A DNA stretch of 64,000 nucleotides, from assembly GCA_944990035.1 (NCBI GenBank), contig CALYLX010000112.1, forward strand, positions 1,612,001 to 1,676,000, written 5' to 3'. Shown in pieces: positions 1-11,442 of the stretch. Numbering within the stretch: the first letter of the stretch is position 1; each line of letters begins with the position of its first letter. The notes beneath the pieces were generated by a model. It worked only from the letters and a program-made list of their open reading frames with translations, was not told where the DNA came from and searched no databases. The DNA is from Clitopilus passeckerianus (Eukaryota > Basidiomycota > Agaricomycetes > Agaricales > Entolomataceae). The translations under genes were made by a program, and so were the position numbers.

Positions 1-3000
1 AATAATGTACAGAGGAGGCCAAATGAATACTCGAGATGGAAGGTGCGAGTAGAATACTAGTGCAGGCGAATTTTAGGACAATGAAACGCAATATGAACAA
101 GGTTAGTTTTGTGCCAGGACCGTCCTGCGCAAGTTCTCAGCATGTCCCTGGAGAGACTGGTGAGCGATTTTCAACTTATACTACAGGATTGTGGACGTAC
201 GGCGAGGAAACCTAAGACCCGGTTGAAGAGGCCTAGGCCAGCTACAATGAAACGCCTTTCGATCTGAGGGGGATGCAAGATGGCGTCAAGAGCAGGTTCG
301 GGAGCCTGTTGAGGTTGTTAGACATGTTCGCAGAAGGTTTGCTGCTAAACTGACGGCCGGACGATAAACTTCTCGGGAGTCTTCGATGTAAGTAGAATCC
401 TACGAGTGCAAGGTCAGACGATTACGATGCTAGAAAAAGGTTGATAATTACCACGTAATATATATTCATCTTGTGAATGGATCGCTGGGGAACCATGTAG
501 GGAGCATAACGTTGGCGCGTTCGAGAGGAGCGAACAGCTCCAGGTAGATAGCTAGTAGCGAGGGAGGATTGCGATGGTGTATAGGCAGGAATTTCGAAGT
601 CGAAGTCTTGGTCGAACACGTCCATGGGTGCCAATGTGTCTGGTGTTGAAGCAAAGGATGGTGGTAGTTTGAAAAAGGAGAGTGCGGCGCCGTGACTGTA
701 TTTATGGACCCTGCATCCTGGTACCAATCGTTGATATTGGGGGACGAACGGCGTTTATACTTGTTAGGATGGTTTCTGTGGGATTTGATCGAGATTGGTT
801 TGGTCTCCGAAGCTGATGTGCCTCGCTTCCTATCAAGCACGCTGGTGGTGCAGAACATCTCTGGAATGAATTCTGCAAGATGCTTTTTATGACAGCGAAG
901 CCGGACGAAGCCAGGGCTACCCAGTGCTGCCACCTGGGAGGAGAGGAAGGTTTGCTTCACTGATATAGGCCAGGTCTTGTTGCTCTGATGGTGGCGCGCT
1001 AGAAAATTTGCGGTGTAAGCCTTGGGAGCCGGGGAATTTGCTTTGGGAGACTTACTGTCGCGGGCCAGTCAACGGTTACTCTTGTTGTTGACTGCAGATG
1101 ATTCTTGGCTTTTGACGGCACAAATGGTGACGGTTTTTAAATCCTGGCGGAAACAGCAGTCTGGCAGCTATTATATAGAGCAGCGCATTGATGGTCTATG
1201 ACTCCGTAGCCTCAAAAGCGGCTGCGTTCACACCATTTACATCGTTTTCGGTGATGCTTTGGCCACGACAGCAACGGCGCCCAGATAGCCAAATATGGAA
1301 ATCCGTCGGGTTCCCACGCTGAGTCAAGGCGCTACGGAACGCTGGGAATATCACCACTCACGGTGAGTCAAGCCACCGAGAACATACTGGAACCACAAGG
1401 AGCACTTGTCAGGATGCTGTGATCATCAGATTGATGAGAAGAACGCACACGGGGATGTTGGCCTCGAGTATGCTTCTTGAGAGTCAACAATCACGTCGCT
1501 AGAGGTATACAGGTGTCACAACCAGCCTGAAAATCGCTGCATGAAGGCCCAAGATATCAAGAGAGTGCGTGAAGACGTCTGCATGAAGGCCCCTTCTGGC
1601 AACGGTTGTCTGCTCTGGTGTAGAACGTCCCCTCTTCTGAGTCGCGGATATGATTTCTCTGGACAGCCTTAGCCCCCGTATGCATTCCCTACGTGAACCT
1701 TGACGTGAACTGCGAACTGTGCATCAAAGCCTCCGAAATAATTGCGAGCCATCTTGCGGATTGTCACCAGAGGTCTAGGCATGTCTGACTCCCTGAGGGA
1801 GCGCGAAGGTCATCTGTGTTGTGTCCTGGTGCCGAAGCCGTCGTATATCCTGTTTCCGGTGGTCTGATGAGGAACCACAAAAATGGGTCAGTGGCAAGAA
1901 GGAGTGCTCTTAAGCAAGCTCTAGTGCGCAGAGTACTGAACGGATTGCGGCTTCCTTGCTGGCGGATTAAATGTCGAAGAATGAGAACGTGGGATTGACT
2001 GCCTCAAGTTGTATCCTCAAGACTCAAGAGTGCCATGGAACTATATCTTGAAGTGGGCCCGTTCGTCTGCAAAATGAGGCAGTGGGGTCCCAGCCGTCGC
2101 CGAATTTGGAGACCTGAAAGCTGGCAAGAAATGTGGTATTATTTGAGGTAACAACATTCGACAATGTTGGTGGAAAGAAAGAGTGCGCACGATGGAGTTG
2201 ATGCGTATCCTTCCTGCCACCATCACCCTCCTTCGTGTTACCTAGTCTAAGTCCCATCTCAGCAACCTATTCGCACCCTCTTTCTTTGCCCAACACAGCG
2301 ACCGCCCGTTAAGAAATATCCAGATAGCAATATTTTCGCGGCAACGACCCCGTTGTTTGATTACTGTATTGTAATTTCTCCAAGCCCGCTACACGCCCAG
2401 TCAGCTACCTGTCTCCTATTCTTCAAGCCTCCTCAATTTCAGGCTTTAGGCATGGTGGAGAAGTCGCCCGTAAACGCAAAGTAATCGACGAAGATTCGTG
2501 GGGGTGCCGTGTTACAGAGAAGGGGTTAGCGCATTCGGTCGTATCTTTTGGCCACCGGTATGTTCTTCAGCTCTTCACTTCCTGTCCTTTCTTTATCTCT
2601 ATAACAGTTGAAATCGAAGACTAGCTCACCCGAATTTCCTCTGGAGAAGTATCGGTTTAGCCTACCAACTAAGCAAGTCATTTTATCGACGTGCTAACCC
2701 CTCCTTGGCTGGCACAGCAACACACACGCACGACGCCCTCCAACACAATCCAATCACTCGTCCGCTCCTCTAGAAGGCAGGCTATTGTGAGATAATCACC
2801 ACGCCTCCCGAAATCCACTGATCCAATTCCAGGTTGTCCTCAGACACAAGCTCTAAAATCTAACTTCCAAGGATTCCTTTTCGAGAGCTACACGCCCCCG
2901 TACACAAGCAAGTCGACTTTGGAGCCGCTCAGAATACCCGGAGCCAATAACCCGAACACTGACTTGGAAACGACATCTCAGGTTTATTGTTGCAATTGCA

Positions 3001-4211
3001 ACCCTCGACCATCGAACGCACACACTTCCTCTCGCCTCACAATTCTCAAATTTCTCTGCAAGGTAGGCAACCCCAGCCTTCCCTATAGCTTTAGCCAGAA
3101 TAGGGTCACAACTATCATTCTTTTTATACGTAGACAGGCATATACAACTACCATGCGTGCGCAAATGAAAGGAATAAATCAAATGTTTTTCATTCATCCG
3201 TCTGACATGATACGTCGAAGGGACATGATACATCGAACCTTTCCGACCTAGACATACGTCCCATCGCCTGAGGCCTGAAACCTTACCAACGATAGATTTC
3301 GCCCGTTACGCTAAGGCTTTGGAGGCTCCCAACTGCAATAATAGTATCGGTCATGCCGTAAATCAACCATACATGACGGATCGCCCAATAAATGATCATC
3401 GTTGATCTACTTAGGTTTGGCTGCGAACATTCATTTCGCAGCTCGTTCAACCTCCCAGGCACGAAAGTTAGAATGGCATGTTAGCGTCTAATATGTGAGG
3501 GGACGGATGAAATGCGCAACTCTGGGAAGAGCATGAGGGTACGAGAGAGAGAGGAGGCTCACAGACTGCCTTGCATTTAATTTTCTGGCAGTAGTCTGGG
3601 TTGAGTATTGCAAAGCCGAATTATTTGATTCCGTGTCGTAGCAGCTGCCTTGATAGCTAATGTTCTGAGGCATTCGTCCAGGGGGATGGCAGAAGACGCC
3701 TAATTTTGTCGTTGGAAGGGACGTGATGTAATTGCGAGGTTGAATGCGTTGGACGAGGGCTTTCTCTGAGCGAGGAGGACCAGCAGATACGATTGATACC
3801 TTCCAGACAAAGAGTTTCTCCACGACATAATGCCGGGGAGCCATTGAGGCAGCGAGACAATCGAAGTCAACTTTCAAATTTGGTGTGAACGGTAGTTTCA
3901 TCTTTCAGAATATTCTGCGGTCCAAATGTCGGGGAAATAGAGTTTGTGAGATGTCGATGTGTTCATGAGGAGGTGGGGAGCCGAGGTGCTGGGATTTGAC
4001 GAATGTAATTTTGGCCGCAACGCTGTTGATAGTTTTCGAGTCTTCCCAAGCATGTAGAGCGACTAGAAAGGCTGCTTTTAAACGAGAATTTGGGGACAGT
4101 CTGCGGGAGAATACGCACCATCCTCTGAGACATCGTGACAGCCTTGTTTCCTCGTCAATTCCTCAGTTTTTGGCTTCATGTTAGAAACCATATCTTCTCT
4201 GATTCGGCGGG
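1..4211. other. Gene-poor region, no confident gene
   Basis: I see no recognisable protein family here. Some exon-like open frames exist. One on the minus strand at 3488-3901 has 137 codons and begins MKLPFTPNLKVDFD. Another minus-strand frame at 422-727 includes MDVFDQDFDFEIPAYTPSQS. A third minus-strand stretch of about 58 open codons lies just upstream of 3901. They may be exons of one or more unrecognised genes, but I could not join them into a model with consistent splice phases. No repeat, tRNA or transposase signature was noticed. Confidence 0.4.
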
Positions 4212-4649
4212 TTACGACGATTCCATTGCCACTACGTGCGCGAGGCCTTTGTCTTCAAGGAACTGCACAACTAACTGTGTAGATGGAGGTTGGGGGAAGT
4301 TTGGGGAATGCGTTTCTGGCTCTCTTGGTCCGGTGGATATATTGCATTTTATTCAATTGAGGCAAGAAGAAAATTCACGAGAGTAAAGTATCACGGTGAA
4401 AAAGTTGTGAGCAGCGTGGCCGTCCATGAGGCGGGGTGGTTGGGCCTTTGAGGCGTCGTTAGCGGACTTAGGATTTTCGTCCCAGGAGCCACACCTCGAC
4501 GCTTCTTCGCTTTCAACCACAAACACTACACACTCAAGAATCGTGCGGTCACTTACATCGTTCTTCTTGCTGCCCTTGTTCTTCTCGACATTCATGCCAA
4601 TCTTCTTGTGCACAATTTCACCTTCAAAGCGCTCTTCCGCGCCCGACAT
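4212..4649 (-). CDS. Possible small two-exon protein, unknown function
   Basis: The minus-strand ATG at 4649 opens a charged 31-codon exon starting MSGAEERFEGEIVHKKIG and ending at a consensus GTAAGT donor after KKND. Near 4261 a pyrimidine-rich TTGTGCAG acceptor starts a frame reading FLEDKGLAHVVAMESS and then stop, in phase with exon 1. The joined product would be a soluble peptide of about 47 residues. The implied intron is about 290 bases, long for this locus, so a middle exon may have been missed. I do not recognise the family. The strong donor and matching phase are the only evidence. Confidence 0.3.
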
Positions 4650-5302
4650 AAATTAACGAACCCAAGTTGACCGATAGGGAATTTACTGCTTAGGGCCACC
4701 CTTTCACAGCCTTTTCAGGAGCAAGAGGTCAAGCAGAATACCGCTTCAACGCCAGCTTGAATGGCAAAATTGCAATTTTGAGGAGGTGGTCTTCACAACA
4801 ACGACTCTTCAGGTCACACCAAACATGGCCCTTCTAGAACGGGAACCATGGGTCGGCTTTGACAGGACAGGTCTCAGAAGAGGGCTCTTCCTTGGGGAAA
4901 AAGAGCAGAAGATATCTTGCTCTTAAGTTGCGGCAATTATAGCAGCAATTTGAAGCATCTGGATCTTGCGGCACTTCAAGAAGACCAGATCCAGAACTAG
5001 GACAAGAGACCAGAGAACTCTTCAGGATTCACACAGGTACGTCTTCATATTCTTGGTGACTTGCTGCAACTTGAGGTGTTCAGGACTTCTTGAATATCCT
5101 CACGCAAGGGGGCCCACAGCATTGATGGAGTCATCTTGCAAGCTTGATGCAAACCTCAATATCTTCGTTGGAGAAAATGGAGTTTCTAATCAAGTCAATT
5201 CTTTTAAGAGCAACTATACCTGGTTACATGGTGGTTTGCAGTCAAGAAGCACCAGTTCCACGAGGTCGCTGACTCGATCTTTGTACTCGTGACCGACGCA
5301 AA
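4650..5302. other. Intergenic, nothing recognised
   Basis: The stretch lies between two tentative genes. It has only short shadow frames and no homology that I recognise. Confidence 0.4.
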
Positions 5303-6092
5303 ATGCCGTACTTTCCGTTTATGGTCATTTGGGCGGACCCGACGTCGGAGTTCCCACACCAGACCCAAGCAAAGATTCGAACCCAAAGCCCCAGCCCAAC
5401 AAGCTATGCCGCCATGCTTGTCTATGAATCACCTCAAGATGCTTTCCACCAGCTCTGTAGCCGTCAAGGAACAGATATCCCAGTTTTCAAGTAAACGCGC
5501 CACCGACAGGCATATTGGACCAACATTCCGACGAAGAACAACAGACTCCCCATGCCGACGTCGACTCTTGACTCGGATAACCTGGATGGCATTGTTGGAG
5601 CCTCTCAACCGGGGGCACCGTCAATGACAAAACAGGATGTATATTGGAAATCGTAAGTGTCTGATAAATGATTCATGCTGAGAACTGTTGTGGCTAACGT
5701 GCCTCGTGTCGACAGATGATCACGCACTAGACTCGCTCTGAGGGCGCCATGCGAAGAAACCCTTGGAATGATGCTCCTCTCGAGTTCGCCGTCGATCGAG
5801 GCCTCAAGTTCGTTACTGAGGCCCGGATATCAACAACGCCTACTATTCGCCAATGTTGACGCGCTGCCGTGTGGTTGGGTCATTTTGGAGGTCATGGTGG
5901 GTCAATGCGAGAGAGAATATGCTGAGGTTGGAAGCTTTCGAGAACTCGAGAACGGAGGCAAAAACGGAAGCAAAGTTGAGGTCGTATTGGCCAGACCGAG
6001 CGGACTTCCATTTCAGTCACGCGAAGCCTCTAACAAATATAAACGCCGTATGGACCCCATTTCGTTCGCCACCCAATAGATTTTCGGTATAA
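5303..6092 (+). CDS. Putative multi-exon gene, unknown; 3' part unresolved or decayed
   Basis: Exon 1 starts at ATG 5303 (MPYFPFMVIWADPTSEF) and runs to a GTAAAC donor at 5491. A 54-base intron ends in AACAACAG. Exon 2 then continues in phase (the part TLDSDNLDGIVGASQPGAPS is clearly protein-like) to a GTAAGT donor near 5651. The obvious acceptor GTCGACAG after that leads at once to an in-frame stop. Farther on, long open frames such as FWRSWWVNARENMLRLEAF near 5890 are coding-like but not in phase with exon 2. Either an intron was misplaced or the gene is broken. No family recognised. Confidence 0.3.
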
Positions 6093-6095
6093 AAA
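6088..6095 (+). promoter_or_regulatory. TATA-box-like TATAAAAA
   Basis: The octamer lies 83 bases upstream of the ATG at 6171, a typical distance for a fungal TATA promoter. The surrounding GTATAAAAACC is identical to that in front of the AA9 gene at 45688. Confidence 0.5.
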
Positions 6096-6170
6096 CCGCC
6101 CCAAAGACCATCTCGTTCCTTGCCCTACTCCGTCAATCGCCTTTCCCCCTACCACTGAGGTTCTGCTGCT

Positions 6171-6711
6171 ATGCCTTTCGAAAAGGAATCTGTCTTCGAG
6201 ATTGACAGCCCTACAGACCATACCCGCCAAATGGTACACACTTTTCCCACCCAAAGACGTGCGTGCGAGAAGTTTCCGCGTTACTCGCCGTACGCTCGAG
6301 CATACCGGCTCCGGCACCTGAACAATCTATGCCACCTGGTGAGGAAAACACTGCTCCAGATTATTTGCATGAACTGACAATGATCTAGGATATGTCGTTG
6401 TTCGATGCCCCTAAAGAGGCCACTCCTCCCCAAGTCAGTTTGGCCCAGTACCATCTTTATGACTATGGCTCTGAAACTTTTTTCGCAGCATCCGGCACTG
6501 CTAGAGCATTATGTTGAGGGAGAAGTGGACGACCGTGTCCTGGAATTCGTCGCTGAAAATCTCAATTTTGGGTTCGGCCTTGTTGATGGGTGGTTCGACT
6601 TCTTGATTGTAAGCACCTCCCGGTTCACTCCAATGAGAATATCAACTCAACACCTATTTACAGCTCTGCTTGGCCTTGGTTCACGACATCATGTTTGGCC
6701 CTGCTCTCTAA
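6171..6711 (+). CDS. Small four-exon protein, unknown function
   Basis: The tentative model starts at ATG 6171 (MPFEKESVFEIDSPTDH). Exon 1 runs to a GTGAGG donor near 6339. A CTGAC branch and CTAG acceptor lead to DMSLFDAPKEATPPQ. A GTCAGT...CGCAG intron leads to HPALLEHYVEGEVDDRVLEF and a hydrophobic run, and a last GTAAGC...TTACAG intron leads to a 16-codon exon ending at TAA 6709-6711. All junctions are phase 0, which supports the chain. The C-terminal third is hydrophobic (VDGWFDFLI then LCLALVHDIMFG), so membrane association is possible. The exon 1 boundary is the weakest part, because an alternative small intron inside it would give a different reading. A TATA box lies 83 bases upstream. 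RFC1 follows on the same strand 455 bases later. Confidence 0.4.
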
Positions 6712-7166
6712 CAAGAACCTGTACGACCAGCTTACGCCAGACCTATCGAAAAAAAAAAAAACTGTCTGCTCCCCTCCCAAACCTTTTCCTTTTTTTGCTC
6801 CATTCTATTTACCTTTACCCATTGCTAACATAACTCTCACCTACTACGTTTTACAGTATACCGCCTCTTGTACTCTAGGAGTGTTATTGCTTGTATATGA
6901 TGCTTCAACTATATAATCCGATTACTTGTAAAAACTTTGTTCAACTACCCCTACTACATCATAACCAAATTCTTGTCTCAAATAAATCACCCCCTTTCTG
7001 CTCAGCCCAGCGTCCATACACAGTAGACTTCGGCCTCTCTTCGCCATCGTTGCTAAGCTCACTATCGGGAGCGCGTATGATGATTCAACGCGTCCAGTCA
7101 CAAACACCCCAAGTCACGTCACGCGTCTCTTGCCACTCCAGCCCCAAGCCTTCCAAAGTCTCAACT

Positions 7167-10100
7167 ATGCCTGGCGGAACGAAAGTCACCAAAACGAATG
7201 GCAAGGACATTCGTATGTTCTTTAGCGGCCCAGGGACCTCCAGTCAAAGGACAGCCACGCCGGTGAGTTTCAAGCTTCAAGGGCCGTAATTACTCAATAC
7301 GAGCCTTTGTTGTATTGGTCAGACTCCAAGCGCTGAACAGAAGAAGAAGAAAAAAACGATTGAGATAAGTAAGTGGCCGAATTGACTTCATAAACGCTGC
7401 CGGTACTCATTTTGTTTGCCGTTGTAGGTGACGATGAGAGCAAGTTCGTTACCTGCTGTTAGCCATCTTTACAGGAGGACTGACACTGATGACCATTTCC
7501 CTAGGGTCAAGAAAGAGGCTGCACGGCCAGCTATTAAGCAAACTGGTTCTACATCATCCAATGCTATGGTCGTTGATGATAGCGAAGAAGAACGTTCCGC
7601 GTCTAAGCCCAAGGCTCAGAAACCTGCCGTAGCACCACCTACAGGGGCCAAGCGCAAGAAAGCCACAGCTCTTCTTTCTAGTAGCGACGAAGAAGACACC
7701 CCAAGGAAGAAGAAGACTCCTCCTCAAAGCTCAAAGATCAGCGACAAAGTCAACAATTTCGCATCAAAGCGTGCCAAAACCACTGTCATTGATTCTGACT
7801 CGGAGGATTCTGAGGAGGAAGAGGCTCCGAAGAAGAAGAAGGCTTCTAAGCCAGCACCTTCACCTGCAAAGTCTAAGCCGCGCCAGTCAAATGGTAAGGC
7901 GGCAGCTAGCAAGGCCAAGTCGAAGAAGAAGGCGGACGATGATTTTATTGCGGATTCGGACGAGGAGGAGGAGGAATTTGAGGTAGATGATGATGATGAT
8001 GACGAACCCGTACCACCAAAGAAGAGCAAAGCATCTCCTGCCAAGAAACCGACCAAAAAGGCTCAGAATGACAAACCAGCGCCAAAAGGCAAGGGCAAGG
8101 CGAAAGAGGAGTCCAAGGAAGATTCTGCACCCGCCAAACCGAAACCTAAGTGAGTATACACCCGCGATATTCAAAATCTGTTCGTTAATCTCGTCCTTTA
8201 GTTGGGCTGCGGCGAAAGCAGCTAAGATGGTCGCTCCGGCGGCTCATGGAACCAAGGAGGTTCCTAATGGCGACCCTCACGCCCTTGCCGGCCTCTCATT
8301 TGTTTTCACGGGAGAACTCACAGCGTTCTCCAGGGACGAGGCCATTGATCTCGCCAAGCGCTATGGAGGGTGAGATGCTTTCATATTCCGTGGAGAATCC
8401 TTTGCTGAATGGTCTTGAAGCCGTGTTGTTGGCCAACCATCCAGCAAAACAGACTATGTTATTCTTGGGGACAATGCCGGTCCCAAGAAGATAGACGCTA
8501 TCAAGAAACATGCCATTCGCACCCTTAACGAGGATGAATTCCTAAACTTGATTGGTACTCGGAAAGGATTGGGGAAGATTGACGACAAGACGAAGAAGAA
8601 GATGGAGAAGGAAGAGGAGGCTATCAAGAAGGCAGCAAAGGAGATTGAACAGCGAGAAAAGAAGGGAGATACCAGGTTTGTTCAGCTTTTTCGGCGTTCT
8701 CAATTGTACTGCTGACTTTCGTCCCTTAGCACCAGGGACCTTGCTTCGCAGCTCTGGACAACACGTTATGCGCCACAGTCACTGAAAGAAGTCTGCGGCA
8801 ATAAGAGCCAGGTAGACAAGCTACAGCAATGGCTCAACGACTGGTGCACACTTTGTACAATTTGAATTTTATTAGTGGCTGACCTCCTAATAGGGATTCG
8901 AGTCTCAAATCTGGGTTCAAGAAGCCAGGCAAAAATGGCATGAATGTGTATCGTGCTGTGCTAATTACTGGAAACCCTGGTATCGGAAAGACCACCAGTG
9001 CGCATCTTTGCGCAAAACTGGCAGGCTTCACCCCTATTGAACTGAACGCTAGCGACACACGAAGCAAGAAGCTAGTAGAGGTAAGAAGACTTGGTTCATA
9101 GTTGTTCTCGTTGGCTGACTCTGTATCTCAGAATGGGATGAACATCAACAATAAATCGCTCGATAGCTATATCTCTGGTGGCTCAGTCAGTTCAATTCGT
9201 CCTTCATACTCTTTCTTGTCCTCATTAGCTATCTCAGACAACGAACTCGGCGGGCGTCGCGATAACGGACCGGACGTGCCTTATCATGGATGAGGTAGAC
9301 GGCATGTCTGCTGGTGATCGAGGTGGTGTTGGCGCGCTCAATGCGATGATAAAGAAGAGCAAGGTTTGTGGATTTGCTTGGATACAATGATTTGACTCTG
9401 AGACCACTCCCAGATACCTATCATATGTATTGCAAACGACCGTCAAGCCCAAAAACTCAAGCCACTCCAGGCGACAACATTCGGCTTGCCATTCCACAAG
9501 TAAGATTTTCACTATATTTTCTGACCTATAATTTGAACATTAGTTTCCCTAGACCTCAGGCAGCCCATATTCGCTCACGCCTAATGACCATCGCCTTCAA
9601 GTTAGTCGCCTTTCTTCTATCCCAAAGAATCAAATTGATCGTTTCTTTAGGGAAAAAATGAAGATACCTGCGAATGTCCTTGATCAGCTCATTGAAGGGT
9701 CTCAGTCTGACATTCGACAAGTCCTTAATATGCTATCAACCTGGAAGCTATCGAGTGATGCCATGGACTTCGACGATGGCAAGGCATTGTAAGCATTTCT
9801 CAAAGATCCTGGCGAGTGAGCTGCTGGAACATCCCTCCACCAGGTCAAAGATGAATGAGAAACATTCCATAATGAATCCTTTCGACCTGACCATCAAGAT
9901 GCTGGGACCTTACGTGTTTTCGCCCACGTCCCGAGAAACCCTTGGAAGTAAGATGGAAATGTACTTCCAGGATCATTCCTTTATGCCTTTGTTCATGCAG
10001 GTGGGTTCATGCAATGGATTGTCGGCGCAATGTTTATTATAATACTTCTAGGAAAACTATCTGAAAACCGACCCAGCCAAGCTGCGTCAAGTAGAAGGAC

Positions 10101-11158
10101 CAGACAAGATTATGAAGCAGCTCCGACTTATGGATGCTGCAGCCTCCTCAATATCTGATGGAGACCTCGTGGATGCGCTGATTCATGGGTTAGCCTTGTT
10201 TTGCCTACCCGTGTCGTTTGGTCAACTAACAAATCATGTTAAAAGACCCGAACAACACTGGACTTTAATGCCCTTACATGCTGTTTGCTCGACTGTACGA
10301 CCTGCTTCCTACCTTTATGGTGCGGGAGCGCATTATGGAGGACCTAATTCAATCAGCTTCCCCTCGTATGTATCACTTCAGCCCAGTCGCCATCTCTTAC
10401 CAAGTTAACGCAACTTTCTAGATGGCTCGGTCACAATTCACGCCAACAAAAGTTGACGCGTCAACTGACAGATGTTCAGATTCGTATGCGCCTCAAGGTT
10501 TCTGGCAATCGATCGGAGATCCGACAATCCTATGTCCCCGCACTCTTCCCTCATATTGTTACTCCATTGGCGGATGACGGGGCTGTACGTCTTTCCGGTT
10601 ATTGCACTATAGGCCGTCAGAATCTGATACTCTTTGTACAGAGCGCCGTGGACGAGGTTATCGAGCGAATGGATGAATATTATCTGACCAAGGAAGATTG
10701 GGATACTATAGTTGAGCTCGGAGTTGACGCTCAAAAGGACGCCGCAGTCCTGAAGAAGATTTCTACAGCGGCTAAAACATCCTTCACCAGGAAGTACGTT
10801 TACAGATCTGCGCTGTTAAGCGGACCCAAGCTAAATTTAATATTAGGTACAACTCCAGCGAACATCCTATACCGTTCCACAAGGCCACAGATCTCGGCAA
10901 GGCGCCGAAGAAGCTTGCTGCAGGCCCCGCACCAGACTTGGAGGACGCTTATGAGGTTGGTCTCCCGCAGCACTGTATGAACGCGGACCTATTGAACATT
11001 GGCTCTTTCAGGTTGACGATGCCGCCGAGGATATTCAGTCCGACGACGACTCAAAGAAGAAGAGTGATGATGACAGTGTTACTGGAGACAAGCTTATCAA
11101 AGAATCCAAAAAGAAAGGCGCAGCGAAGGGCCCAGCAAAAGCTAAGGCAAAGAAATAG
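7167..11158 (+). CDS. RFC1: Replication factor C large subunit (RFC1)
   Basis: This is the large subunit of the clamp loader that opens and loads PCNA onto primer-template DNA in the nucleus. The protein starts [20 protein letters not shown]; the DIRMFF element matches the PCNA-contacting N-terminus of the family. A long Lys/Glu/Asp/Ser-rich linker follows, with an acidic run near 7960-8010. Next is a BRCT domain ([20 protein letters not shown] ... [14 protein letters not shown]). The AAA+ module has Walker [10 protein letters not shown] near 8970-9000, Walker B LIMDEVDG near 9285 and a sensor stretch with [11 protein letters not shown]. The RFC1 C-terminal domain precedes a basic tail ending at TAG 11156. 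Many short introns interrupt the gene. Exon 1 is 7167-7262, with donor GTGAGT. Start and stop are well supported; a few internal junctions are approximate. The gene is convergent with the lectin-like gene, 284 bases apart. Confidence 0.93.
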
Positions 11159-11442
11159 AAGATGCCATTCATCTCGACCTCTCTGTAATTTAATGATCCC
11201 CTAATAGGACGCACAAACTAATCTAAATGCAATGTCTTGCACCATTTTTGAGCTCTATTTAGTGTAGGGTTTCCAGAGCAGCTTCCGTTGCTTCGTTGTC
11301 AAAGATTTTTGTTAGCGACGCTCAGACAAATTTCCAGCTGTGGCGCAACGCAATTGAAAGTTGTGAGGAAACAATTTCTATTCTGTACTCCAGTACTCCG
11401 TCGATGAGATACAAATCAATAACGACTGCATCCTTCTAATAC

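Noticed and set aside
5360..5385. Possible tRNA T-arm on the minus strand (GGGTTCGAATC)
   Set aside because: The stem does not pair beyond two positions, no anticodon arm or acceptor stem was found, and it lies in a plausible exon.
7980..8010. GAT/GAG trinucleotide run as a microsatellite
   Set aside because: It codes for the acidic linker of RFC1 in frame, so it is better explained as protein low complexity.
7724..8056. Minus-strand frame rich in Ser and Phe
   Set aside because: It arises from the reverse complement of the Asp/Glu/Lys codons in RFC1.
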